Assembly (NCBI RefSeq): GCF_014595885.1
Contig: NZ_JABUKC010000003.1
Span: 434,001 to 498,000, forward strand
Origin: Microcella alkalica
Lineage (GTDB): Bacteria; Actinomycetota; Actinomycetes; Actinomycetales; Microbacteriaceae
Direction: 5' to 3'
DNA length: 64,000 nucleotides
A model generated the notes under the pieces. The model was not told the origin of the DNA. It made no database searches and was given only the letters and a program-made list of their open reading frames with translations. Both the position numbers and the translations under genes were made by a program. Of this stretch, positions 28,170 to 36,902 are shown piece by piece; the stretch's first letter is position 1; each line of letters begins with the position of its first letter.

Positions 28170-29641
28170 ACCCGGTGATCGGCTACGTCGCGATCGCCGC
28201 GGTGACGGTCGCGACCGCGCTCATCGGCTTCTTCGGTCTGCGCATCTCGCGCACGACGCAAGACTTCTACGTCGCCTCGCGCACCGTGCGGCCGTGGTGG
28301 AACGCCTCGGCGATCGGTGGCGAGTACCTGTCGGCGGCGAGCGTGCTCGGCATCGCGGGGCTCATCCTGCTGCAGGGATCGGGCGGGCTGTGGTTCCCGA
28401 TCGGGTACACCGCCGGGTACCTCATGCTGCTGCTGTTCGTGGCGGCGCCGCTGCGGCGGTCGGGGGCGTACACGATCCCCGACTTCACGGGCGCGCGGCT
28501 CGAATCGCTCGCGGTGCGACGCATCACGACGGTGCTCGTGATCCTCATCGGGTGGTTCTACATCGTGCCGCAGCTGCAGGGGGCCGCGCTGACGATCCGC
28601 ATCACGACGGGACTGCCGTCCTGGACGGGCGCCCTCGCCGTGGCCGTGATCGTCGGCCTCATCGTCGCGGCGGGCGGCATGCGCTCGATCACTTTCGTGC
28701 AGGCGTTCCAGTTCTGGCTCAAGCTCACGGCGATCGCGGTGCCGGTGGTCTTCCTGCTCATCACGGTGGGGGGCGAGGGCGGGCCGGCCGTCGATCCGGC
28801 GCGGGCGTTCCCGGCGGCGCTGGGCCCCGCATCCCTCGACCTGTACGCGACGGCGTCGCTCGTCGTCGCGCTGCTGCTCGGCACCATGGGGCTGCCGCAC
28901 GTGCTCGTGCGGTTCTACACGAACCCCGACGGGCCGGCCGCTCGCCGCACGACCCTCATCGTGCTGGGGCTGCTGTCGGTGTTCTACGTGTTCCCGACGA
29001 TCGTGGGGCTGCTGGGGCGGGCGCTCGCCCCCGAGCTGGCGACGCCGGGCGAGGCCGACGCGCTCGTGCTCGTGCTGCCGGGCATGGTCGTCGGAGGCTG
29101 GCTGGGCGACCTGCTCACCGCGCTCGTCATCGCGGGAGCCTTCGGCGCCTTCCTCTCCACCTCGTCGGGCCTCGTCGTCTCGCTCGCGGGCGTCATCTCG
29201 CAGGAGCTCGCCGGCGGCTCGGTGCGCGGGTTCCGCGTCGCCGCGATCCTCTCGTCGCTCGTGCCGCTCGCCGTCGCGCTGCTGCTCGAGCCGGGCGGGC
29301 TCGCCGGCAGCGTCGGGCTCGTGTTCGCCTTCACGGCGTCGACCCTGTGCCCGGTGCTCGTGCTCGGCATCTGGTGGCGGGGGCTGACGGCGCGCGGCGC
29401 CATCGCGGGGATGCTCGGCGGCGGCCTCGCGTGCGGCACCGCCATCCTGCTCGGGCCGCTCCTGGCGGCTGCCGGCGGTGCGCCCGCGTTGATGCTCGCC
29501 GCGCTCGCCCAACCCGCGGCGTGGACGGTGCCGCTCGCCTTCGCCCTCACCGTCGCGGTGTCGCGCCTCGACCGGCGCCGCACGCCCCGCGGCGCGGAGC
29601 GCTTCCTCGCCAGGCTGCACGTGCCCGAGGGCGCCGCATAG
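28166..29641 (+). CDS. Sodium:solute symporter (second copy)
   Basis: 491 residues from a GTG overlapping the previous stop; 12-13 helices. Signature stretches: TTQDFYVASRTVRPWWNASA, GGEYLSAASVLGIAG, and the C-terminal GAFGAFLSTSSGLVVS. It is clearly related to the first symporter but shorter and divergent, so a different monocarboxylate or affinity is likely. The fourth gene of a fully coupled kinase-regulator-small protein-symporter operon. No terminator hairpin is obvious; repeat B copy 2 follows 73 bp later. Confidence 0.9.
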   Translation: MNPVIGYVAIAAVTVATALIGFFGLRISRTTQDFYVASRTVRPWWNASAIGGEYLSAASVLGIAGLILLQGSGGLWFPIGYTAGYLMLLLFVAAPLRRSGAYTIPDFTGARLESLAVRRITTVLVILIGWFYIVPQLQGAALTIRITTGLPSWTGALAVAVIVGLIVAAGGMRSITFVQAFQFWLKLTAIAVPVVFLLITVGGEGGPAVDPARAFPAALGPASLDLYATASLVVALLLGTMGLPHVLVRFYTNPDGPAARRTTLIVLGLLSVFYVFPTIVGLLGRALAPELATPGEADALVLVLPGMVVGGWLGDLLTALVIAGAFGAFLSTSSGLVVSLAGVISQELAGGSVRGFRVAAILSSLVPLAVALLLEPGGLAGSVGLVFAFTASTLCPVLVLGIWWRGLTARGAIAGMLGGGLACGTAILLGPLLAAAGGAPALMLAALAQPAAWTVPLAFALTVAVSRLDRRRTPRGAERFLARLHVPEGAA

Positions 29642-29714
29642 CGCGGCGGCGCGCTCCGCGCGCGTGCCGCGCCCGCGCCGCGCCCGTCGCCCCAGCCGCG
29701 CGCCCCCGCCCGAG

Positions 29715-29788
29715 CCGCACACACCACTGTTCACGGCACTCACTGCGCCGCAACCCGTGGTGTGTGCCGTTTTCCGCAGTGAGTGCTG
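29715..29788. repeat. Dispersed 74-bp palindromic element B, copy 2
   Basis: Sixty of 74 bases match copy 1 at 20788-20861. Two interlocked inverted repeats are present: GCACACACCAC (29717-29727) with GTGGTGTGTGC (29757-29767), and GCACTCACTGCG (29736-29747) with CGCAGTGAGTGC (29775-29786). The order of arms is that of a pseudoknot. Confidence 0.9.
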
Positions 29789-29800
29789 CCGCGCATCCCG

Positions 29801-29845
29801 CGTCCGGCGCCCCGGCGTCCAGCGCTCCGGCGTCCGGCGCACCGG
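29801..29845. repeat. Three 15-bp tandem repeats
   Basis: Units CGTCCGGCGCCCCGG, CGTCCAGCGCTCCGG and CGTCCGGCGCACCGG follow one another directly, between repeat B and the end of the DMT exporter gene. Confidence 0.75.
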
Positions 29846-29851
29846 CGCCCC

Positions 29852-30820
29852 TCAGCCCGCGCGCCGCGCCCCCAACCCGACTCGCCCCCACCGCAGCCGT
29901 CGCTGCGCGAGCAGCACTCCGACGATGACGAGCGCGGCGCCGACGGGCTCGTTCCAGACGAGCACCTCGCCGAGCACGACGATCCCGAGCACGACGCCGA
30001 CGACGGGCGTGATGTAGGTGACGGTTGACGCCCGAGTGGCGCCCCAGGCGCGCACAACGTTCTGGTTCCAGACGTAGGCGAATCCGGTGCCGAGGGCGCC
30101 GAGCAGCACGATGGCGACGATGACGCCGAGGTCGAGCCGCAGCGGCACCGGGCTCACGACCGGCGTGACGACGAGCAGCACGACGGCCGCGACGCCGATG
30201 TAGACGAACGTGAACGCGACGGCCGAGACTCCGGTGTCGGTGAGGTACCGCCGCATGTACGACAGGCTGAAGCCGTAACAGGCGGTCGCGCCGAGCATGG
30301 CGAGCTGCGGCAGCAGGTCGCCGCCGAGCTCGATGCCGCGCCACGGCCCGATGATGACGATGACCCCCACGATGCCGATCGCGATGCCGAGCACCTGCGC
30401 CCGCGTGAGCCGCTCGACCCGCAGCACGAGCGCCGCGATGATCGCCGTCATGATGGGCGTCGTCGCGTTGTAGACGCTCGCGAGCCCGGAGGCGACCGAC
30501 TGCTGCGCCCACGCGAACAGCAGGTACGGCAGCACGCAGAATGTGACGCCGATGACGGCGAGGTGCCCGTAGATGCGCCCCCACGCGGGCAGCCGGTCGC
30601 GCGTGACGAGCACGATGAGCCCGAGCGTGACGGCGCCGAGCAGCGCGCGCCCGGCGGCGACCTGCACGAACGTCATGCCGGTGAGCGCGATCGCGATGAA
30701 CAGGAAGCTCGCGCCCCAGACCAGCCCCGACAGCGCGAACTGCGCCGCGACCCAGCCGTCGCGGGCGCGGGCCGACAATGCGGGGGCGGATGCTCCGCTG
30801 ATGCTCTCGGGGGTGCTCAC
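29852..30820 (-). CDS. EamA/DMT-superfamily transporter
   Basis: 322 residues, ten predicted helices in two EamA repeats (about 25-150 and 165-300). Features include FALSGLVWGASFLFIAIALT and the second-repeat start ATACYGFSLSYMRRYL. Members export amino acids, metabolites or drugs; nothing here fixes the substrate. The GTG at 30820 lies 6 nt from a TAGCGT box. Convergent with the second symporter. Confidence 0.88.
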   Translation of the reverse strand: MSTPESISGASAPALSARARDGWVAAQFALSGLVWGASFLFIAIALTGMTFVQVAAGRALLGAVTLGLIVLVTRDRLPAWGRIYGHLAVIGVTFCVLPYLLFAWAQQSVASGLASVYNATTPIMTAIIAALVLRVERLTRAQVLGIAIGIVGVIVIIGPWRGIELGGDLLPQLAMLGATACYGFSLSYMRRYLTDTGVSAVAFTFVYIGVAAVVLLVVTPVVSPVPLRLDLGVIVAIVLLGALGTGFAYVWNQNVVRAWGATRASTVTYITPVVGVVLGIVVLGEVLVWNEPVGAALVIVGVLLAQRRLRWGRVGLGARRAG

Positions 30821-30826
30821 GTGCCG

Positions 30827-30832
30827 ACGCTA
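30827..30832 (-). promoter_or_regulatory. -10 box, leaderless promoter of the DMT transporter gene
   Basis: TAGCGT on the minus strand, 6 nt before the GTG at 30820. Confidence 0.6.
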
Positions 30833-30903
30833 GCGGCTCGCACCGACGGCACGACGCTCGCGCGAGCGCGACGGCGGGAACCCGCGCGCGCCGCCGGTGA
30901 CTC

Positions 30904-31218
30904 CTACGGCTCGTGCGTCGCGACGGCGCCCGTCGAGGCGATCTGCTCGTGGTGGTGGATCACCTCGGCGACGATGAACGCGAGGAACTTCTCGGCGAAG
31001 GCCGGGTCGAGCTCGGCGTCGGCGGCGAGGTCACGCAGCCGCGCGACCTGCACGCGCTCGCGCTCGGCATCCGACGGCGGCAGGCCGACCGTGGCCTTGA
31101 GCCGGCCGACGGCCTGGGTGCACTTGAACCGCTCGGCGAGCAAGTGCACGAGCGCGGCATCGATGTTGTCGATGCTCTTGCGCAGCGAGGTGAGTTCGGC
31201 GTGGGCCGCGTCGTCCAT
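30904..31218 (-). CDS. Chorismate mutase, AroQ type
   Basis: 104 residues. Rearranges chorismate to prephenate for Phe/Tyr synthesis. All-helical AroQ fold with LRKSIDNIDAALVHLLAERF (helix 1, catalytic Arg), VGRLKATVGLPPSDAERE (catalytic Lys) and a long C-terminal helix ending EVIHHHEQ. The ATG at 31218 lies 6 nt from TACGAT; the longer frame to 31329 overlaps the lipoprotein gene. Single-domain and without a signal peptide, so the cytoplasmic housekeeping form is likely. Confidence 0.9.
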   Translation of the reverse strand: MDDAAHAELTSLRKSIDNIDAALVHLLAERFKCTQAVGRLKATVGLPPSDAERERVQVARLRDLAADAELDPAFAEKFLAFIVAEVIHHHEQIASTGAVATHEP

Positions 31219-31224
31219 GCTCCG

Positions 31225-31230
31225 ATCGTA
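31225..31230 (-). promoter_or_regulatory. -10 box, leaderless promoter of the chorismate mutase gene
   Basis: TACGAT on the minus strand, 6 nt before the ATG at 31218. Confidence 0.6.
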
Positions 31231-31289
31231 CGGGCGAGTCCGTCGACACGACGAAGCGGTCGGCGCACCACGTCGACGCGACGACCGGC

Positions 31290-31598
31290 TCAGTCCTCCG
31301 CGAGCTCCGTCTCGGCGCGCTGCGCCCACACGTCGAGCTCGTCGGCCTCGATGGCTCTGATCGCCTCGTCGACCTCGGCCGGCGTCACGAGGCCATCGGC
31401 GACGGCCTGCTCCACGTCACCGTCGGCGAGCAGCACCGCCGCGAGCAGCACGCCGCGCGCCGTCAGGTCGCTCGGCAGCTCGCTCGCGAGGATCGGGTGC
31501 GGGCTCGGTGCAGCATCCGTCACCCCCGCGCACGCGGTCAGGGCGAGCGCGACGATCGCGACGATCGAGACGGCGAGGGATGCCCTCGCCCGCATCAC
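31290..31598 (-). CDS. Small lipoprotein, unknown function
   Basis: About 102 residues. A lipoprotein signal peptide ends in the lipobox LTAC (Cys22 counted from the GTG start). The mature part is acidic with repeated DG and EAD turns, including VADGLVTPAEVDEAI. The GTG at 31598 or the ATG at 31595 both overlap the stop of the upstream secreted-protein gene, so the two are cotranslated. No family recognised. Confidence 0.7.
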   Translation of the reverse strand: MMRARASLAVSIVAIVALALTACAGVTDAAPSPHPILASELPSDLTARGVLLAAVLLADGDVEQAVADGLVTPAEVDEAIRAIEADELDVWAQRAETELAED

Positions 31599-32383
31599 TT
31601 CCCGCCCGGCTTGCCGGCGTGGTCGGGCTTGCCGCCCCCGCCGCCGTTGCCCGGGTTCTCGGGCTTCTCGGGCTTCCCCGACTTCTCGGGCTTGCCCGGC
31701 TTCGACTCGTCGGCGGTCTCGCCGCTCTCGGTCTCGGCGTCACCGGTTTCCGCCTCGACCTCGTCGAGGGCGCGCTCGAGGCGCGCTGCGTCGCGGGCGT
31801 CGACGCGCTCCTGCGTGCGCTCGAGCTTGGTGAGGGCCTTCTCGAGGCGGCGGTCGAGCTCGGCCTGGGCCGCGGCGCGCTCCTCCTCGGGCAGCGCGGC
31901 GATGGCCTCGTTCTGCGACTGCAGGAACTCCACGAGCGTCTCGGCGAAGGCCACCTGCAGGCGGCCGGAGAACGCGACGGCGCAGTCGCCCTTGCCACCC
32001 TCGGCCTCGGCGCGGCAGGCGTCGAACTCGGTCTTCACCTCGGCGAAGGCCGTGCGCCACAGCTCGGCGCGCTCGTTCCAGGCGAGGAACGACTCCTCGA
32101 GCTCCTCCTCGCCCTCCTCGGTGCCGTCGCTGGTCTCGTCGCCCTCGGACTCGTCAGCCTCGGTATCGCCCTCGTCGCCGCCCTCGTCGAGCGCGTCGTC
32201 GAGCATCTCCTCGCCGGCGAGGTCGTCGACGAGCTCGTCGCTCGCCTCGACACCGAGCGACGCGAGCGCCGACTCGACGGTCGAGCGCACGTCAGCGGCG
32301 TACGCGGCGGTGCCGATGCCGCCCACGAGCAGCACGGCCGCGGCGGTGCCCGCGGCGAGACTCAGCAGTCGTCGCTCCCCCAT
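31595..32383 (-). CDS. Secreted acidic coiled-coil protein with Lys/Pro/Gly tail
   Basis: 262 residues from the ATG at 32383. The signal peptide runs to about residue 29 (ends GTAAYAA). An Asp/Glu/Ser-rich region (about 50-85) leads to a helical, probably coiled-coil segment (90-205) with two cysteines (FDACRAEAEGGKGDCA). The last 40 residues are KPGKPEKSGKPEKPE-like repeats and a Gly5 run. The tail suggests cell-wall or polyanion contact (inference). Coupled to the downstream lipoprotein. I recognise no family. Confidence 0.75.
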   Translation of the reverse strand: MGERRLLSLAAGTAAAVLLVGGIGTAAYAADVRSTVESALASLGVEASDELVDDLAGEEMLDDALDEGGDEGDTEADESEGDETSDGTEEGEEELEESFLAWNERAELWRTAFAEVKTEFDACRAEAEGGKGDCAVAFSGRLQVAFAETLVEFLQSQNEAIAALPEEERAAAQAELDRRLEKALTKLERTQERVDARDAARLERALDEVEAETGDAETESGETADESKPGKPEKSGKPEKPENPGNGGGGGKPDHAGKPGGK

Positions 32384-32494
32384 GGAGCGCACTTTACTCC
32401 CCGCCCCGCCCGGAGGCGCGCCCGCGAACGGGGGGCACCGTAACGGCCGCGACGACGGTCGGCAACGGGGTGGGGGCTCTCGGATGCCCGGGGC

Positions 32495-32500
32495 TACCGT
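32495..32500 (+). promoter_or_regulatory. -10 box, leaderless promoter of the Csp-like gene
   Basis: TACCGT, 6 nt before the ATG at 32507. Confidence 0.65.
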
Positions 32501-32506
32501 GCGCGC

Positions 32507-32950
32507 ATGACCGACCACACCGCATCCCCCGATTCCGCTTCCGGCCAGACGCTCATCGAGCGCATCTCGTTCAGCCATCCCCGTTCCGGCGATGAGGGCC
32601 GCCTCTACGCCGAGGCGCTGCAGGCCCTCGCCGACTGCGCGACGGCGTGCACGGTGTGCGCCGACGCGTGCCTGAGCGAGCCGAATGCCGCCGAGATGAT
32701 CGAGTGCGTGCGCGTCGACCTGCTGTGCGCTGCGGTCTGCGCCGCGACGACGCAGGCCGTGGCGGGAGCTCCCGAGGAGCACTCCTCGATCATGCGAGCG
32801 CAGCTGGAGGCCTGCATCGAGGCGTGCCGCTCGTGCGCCGCCGAGTGCGAGCAGCACGCCGGCCACCACGAGCACTGCCGACTGTGCGTTGAGGCCTGCC
32901 GCCGCTGCGAGCGGGCCTGCGCGGCGCTGCTCGAGGTCATCGGCCGCTGA
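32507..32950 (+). CDS. Four-helix-bundle copper-storage-like protein (Csp/DUF326)
   Basis: 147 residues with 16 cysteines, nearly all in helical CxxxC or CxxC spacings such as CATACTVCADAC, CIEACRSCAAEC and CRLCVEACRRCERAC. This is the pattern of the copper-storage Csp family, where the Cys line the core of a four-helix bundle and bind many Cu(I) ions. No signal peptide is visible, so it resembles cytosolic Csp3. A His-rich HAGHHEHC lies near the last helix. No copper ATPase or CsoR regulator is adjacent. Confidence 0.88.
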   Translation: MTDHTASPDSASGQTLIERISFSHPRSGDEGRLYAEALQALADCATACTVCADACLSEPNAAEMIECVRVDLLCAAVCAATTQAVAGAPEEHSSIMRAQLEACIEACRSCAAECEQHAGHHEHCRLCVEACRRCERACAALLEVIGR

Positions 32951-32977
32951 CCGCCGCTGGCTCGAGCCGGCCCGCGC

Positions 32978-33898
32978 TCAGCCGGCCGGCTCGAGCTGCG
33001 AGACCTCGGCCTCGCGCACGGCGAGGGCCGCGGCGCTCAGCACGCGATCCTCGTCGATGAGGTCGCAGGGGCGCAGGGCGCTCTCGGCGTGCATCCACGC
33101 GTCGAGGGCGTGCGCCGCGGCGGCGTGCTCCGCGAGGCGGCGGGCGTCGCGCACGAGCTTGCGGGCCTCGGTGCGGGCCGCGGGCTGCGGAGCCGCCACG
33201 GCGGGCACCCCGAGCCGCAGCTCGGCGGCGGCGATGCAGAGGGCGAGCGGCACGGCGGGCTCCGTCGCGGAACCCTCCCCACGCGGGCGACGCCGCGCGG
33301 GCGCGGTCGCGGCGTACATCGTCGCCGTCGTGCGGGCGGTGAGCACGCGCACGTCGACCGCGTCGACGTAGTGGCCGGTGCCGCAGTCGAGGCCCGCGCG
33401 CTGCAGCGCCGTCACGAGCTCGGGCGCCATGACGCCCTGCGCGGTGACGGCGGCGATGGCGAGGAACTCGTCGAGCTCGGCCTCGGTCGCCTCCTCGGCG
33501 AGGAAGGCCTCGAGCTTCTCGACGCCGTCGAGGTCGCGGGCGCCGCGGCGCTCGAGCTGGTCACGCAGCGCCTCGTCGAGCGCGGATTCGAGCGTCGAGC
33601 GCACGTCACGGAGGATGCCGTCGTCGGCCCAGCGGGCATCCACGTGCTCGATGCCTGTGTCGGCGAGGGCGTGCAGCACGAACAGGGCGAGCTGCAGGTC
33701 GTCGTCGACGAGGATGTCGCGGCTGTTGATGACGGCGCGCTCGACCTGCGCGTCGAACGACGACACGATCGGCGGCTGCCCGACGGGGCCGGTGATGACG
33801 GCGACGAGCGCCGCGCTCACGGGGCCGCGGGGGGTCGGGATGGCCATCGGCTCGCGCGCAGCGAGCCGCGGTGCGGGGGCAGCGGAGAGGGTGGTCAT
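32978..33898 (-). CDS. Iron-containing redox enzyme family homologue, metal site apparently lost
   Basis: 306 residues from the ATG at 33898. The N-terminal half (TPRGPVSAAL, then DDLQLALFVLHAL, then VDARW and LRDVRSTLESALDEALRDQ) resembles the actinobacterial heme-oxygenase-like iron-containing redox family. In the second half the HRSxYHLKEADPH-type segment I expect after LAEEATEAELDEFLA is replaced by AIAAVTAQG, so iron ligands are missing. Known members are oxidase-like; this one may be a non-catalytic relative. Family call is from memory and moderate. Divergent from the glycosyltransferase gene. Confidence 0.55.
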   Translation of the reverse strand: MTTLSAAPAPRLAAREPMAIPTPRGPVSAALVAVITGPVGQPPIVSSFDAQVERAVINSRDILVDDDLQLALFVLHALADTGIEHVDARWADDGILRDVRSTLESALDEALRDQLERRGARDLDGVEKLEAFLAEEATEAELDEFLAIAAVTAQGVMAPELVTALQRAGLDCGTGHYVDAVDVRVLTARTTATMYAATAPARRRPRGEGSATEPAVPLALCIAAAELRLGVPAVAAPQPAARTEARKLVRDARRLAEHAAAAHALDAWMHAESALRPCDLIDEDRVLSAAALAVREAEVSQLEPAG

Positions 33899-34016
33899 GC
33901 CAGCGACCGTAGGCAGACGGTGAAAACCCTGACAGGGGCTTGACACCGTCGCGAGCGGTCGATGGGGTCGAGGGGCGCCGCGGGCAGCGAGCCCGCGCAC
34001 GACAAAGGGGAGCCCG

Positions 34017-34822
34017 ATGACCGACCAGGCCGAGCGGACCGCGCAGCCGAGCACGGCATCCGTCGACCTCGCGATCTCGGTGGTCGTGCCGGTGCGCGAC
34101 GACGCCGCCTACCTCGAGCGCTGTCTGCGGATGCTCGCCGCGCAGTCGCACGCCCCGCTCGAGGTGATCGTGGTCGACAACGGCAGCTCCGACGGCTCGG
34201 GTGACGTCGCGCGCAGGCTCGGCGCGCGCGTCGTCGAGCAGCCGCAGGTGGGCATCCCCATCGCGAGCGCGACCGGCTACGACGCCGCTCGGGGCGCCGT
34301 CATCGCGCGGCTCGACGCCGACAGCCAGCCGGGGCCGGAATGGGTCGCCACGGTCGCGCGACTGTTCGCCGAGCATCCGGAGGCGGAGGCGGTCACCGGC
34401 AGCGGCCTGCTCGTCACCGACGACGGCGAGGTGCAGCCCGTGCGCTCGCGGCTCTACCTGGGGCCGTACTTCGCGCTCGTGCGCTCGGCGCTCGGCAACC
34501 GGCCCGTCTTCGGCTCGGCGATGGCGCTGCGCGCCTCGACGTGGTCACGGATCAGCGGCGAGGTGTGCCGGCACGACGCCGCCGTGCACGACGACATGGA
34601 TCTCAGCGTGCACCTCGGCCCGGCCGCCGTCGTGCGCTTCGACGACGCGCTCACGGTGCCGATCTCGGCGCGACCGCTCGACGGCGTGCGGCCGATGCTG
34701 CACCGCTGGCGGCGCGGGTTCCACACGCTCGCGCGGCACTGGCCCCGCGAGCACCCAGTGGGGCGGCACGTGCGGCGGATGCGCGCTCGCGCTGCCTCGC
34801 GGCGGGCGCGGGTCGCGGGGCG

Positions 34823-34826
<4 letters not shown>
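34017..34826 (+). CDS. Glycosyltransferase family 2
   Basis: 269 residues. GT-A fold: [18 protein letters not shown] at 20-37, [10 protein letters not shown] (52-61), and DxD metal site Asp100-Ala-Asp102 in [17 protein letters not shown] is the probable catalytic-base region. No membrane helix, so it is a soluble or peripheral transferase for cell-envelope sugars. An AAAGGGG ribosome site precedes the ATG. Its TAG stop shares CTAG (34823-34826) with the stop of convergent purA. Confidence 0.88.
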
Positions 34827-36109
<1,283 letters not shown>

Positions 36110-36193
36110 GGTGGTCCCTTCAGGTGGATGGGGATTGCACCCCAGCCTATCGGGCGGGGCGGATGCTCGGCCGAGATAGCCCCGTCGTGCGGC

Positions 36194-36820
36194 TCAGCCG
36201 AGCCACTGGCCGCGCGCCGGCGCGCGGCCCGCCGCCGCGAGGCTGCCGGGCGCGATCGCGAGGCGGGCCTCGACGGCGCCGAAGACGATGTCGTCGGCCT
36301 CGCGGGCATCCACGATGCTCATCGCGTGGGCCTGCACGGCCAAGCCGTCGGCGAGCGCCGTGAGCATGCGCGAGTCGGCGTCGACGTCAGCGGTGGATGC
36401 GGCTCCCGCGGCGACGGCGCGCCGGATCACGTCGGCGAGGATCCGCTCGCAATCGCGGTGGTGGCGTTCGAGCGCGGCGGCGAGCGCGGGGTTGCGCGGG
36501 GCTTCGCTCCACGCGTCGATCCAGACCAGGTAGTGGTCCTCCGGGGTGGTCGAGAACCACGCGGCGAGCGCCGCGATCGGGTCGAGCCCGGCGAGCAGCT
36601 GCTCGTCGCTCGCGAGCTCGGCCGTGACGGCGTGGTCGAAGGCGGCGGCGACGAGCTCGTCGCGGCCGGCGAAGTAGTGGCGGATCAGCCCGTGCGCGAT
36701 GCCGACCTCGGTCGCGACGTCGCGCAGGGTGACGCTCGCGAAGCCCTTGCGCGCGACGATGCGGAGGGTCGCGCCGATGATCTGCTCGCGGCGCTCCTCC
36801 GAGCTCTTGCGTTCTGCCAC
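36194..36820 (-). CDS. TetR-family transcriptional regulator
   Basis: 208 residues. N-terminal helix-turn-helix (about 10-56): REQIIGATLRIVARKGFAS then VTLRDVATEVGIAHGLIRHY. The rest is the helical ligand-binding domain. The GTG start lies 6 nt from a TAGGCT box. It is divergent from an MFS exporter. Two TTGTCC-N4-GGACAA sites lie between them, one over both -35 regions and one over the exporter's start point. It is almost certainly the repressor of that exporter and of itself. Confidence 0.93.
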   Translation of the reverse strand: MAERKSSEERREQIIGATLRIVARKGFASVTLRDVATEVGIAHGLIRHYFAGRDELVAAAFDHAVTAELASDEQLLAGLDPIAALAAWFSTTPEDHYLVWIDAWSEAPRNPALAAALERHHRDCERILADVIRRAVAAGAASTADVDADSRMLTALADGLAVQAHAMSIVDAREADDIVFGAVEARLAIAPGSLAAAGRAPARGQWLG

Positions 36821-36826
36821 GCCTCG

Positions 36827-36832
36827 AGCCTA
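36827..36832 (-). promoter_or_regulatory. -10 box, leaderless promoter of the tetR gene
   Basis: TAGGCT on the minus strand, 6 nt before the GTG. A TTATCC -35 (36851-36856) lies 18 bp further out and falls inside operator 1. Confidence 0.65.
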
Positions 36833-36840
36833 CGCGCCCG

Positions 36841-36856
36841 TTGTCCGCGCGGATAA
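36841..36856. promoter_or_regulatory. TetR operator 1 (imperfect)
   Basis: TTGTCC-GCGC-GGATAA; eleven of twelve arm bases agree with operator 2. Its first six bases are also the exporter's -35 (TTGTCC), its last six the repressor's own -35. Confidence 0.7.
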
Positions 36857-36863
36857 GAAGTGC

Positions 36864-36869
36864 TACCGT
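36864..36869 (+). promoter_or_regulatory. -10 box of the MFS exporter gene
   Basis: TACCGT, exactly 17 bp after the TTGTCC -35 and directly followed by operator 2. Confidence 0.7.
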
Positions 36870-36889
36870 TATTGTCCAGTTGGACAATA
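36870..36889. promoter_or_regulatory. TetR operator 2
   Basis: TATTGTCCA-GT-TGGACAATA, a perfect 9-bp inverted repeat with a 2-bp centre, over the expected transcription start of the exporter. Its AT content stands out from the surroundings. Confidence 0.88.
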
Positions 36890-36902
36890 TTGGAGCGGGA
36901 GA

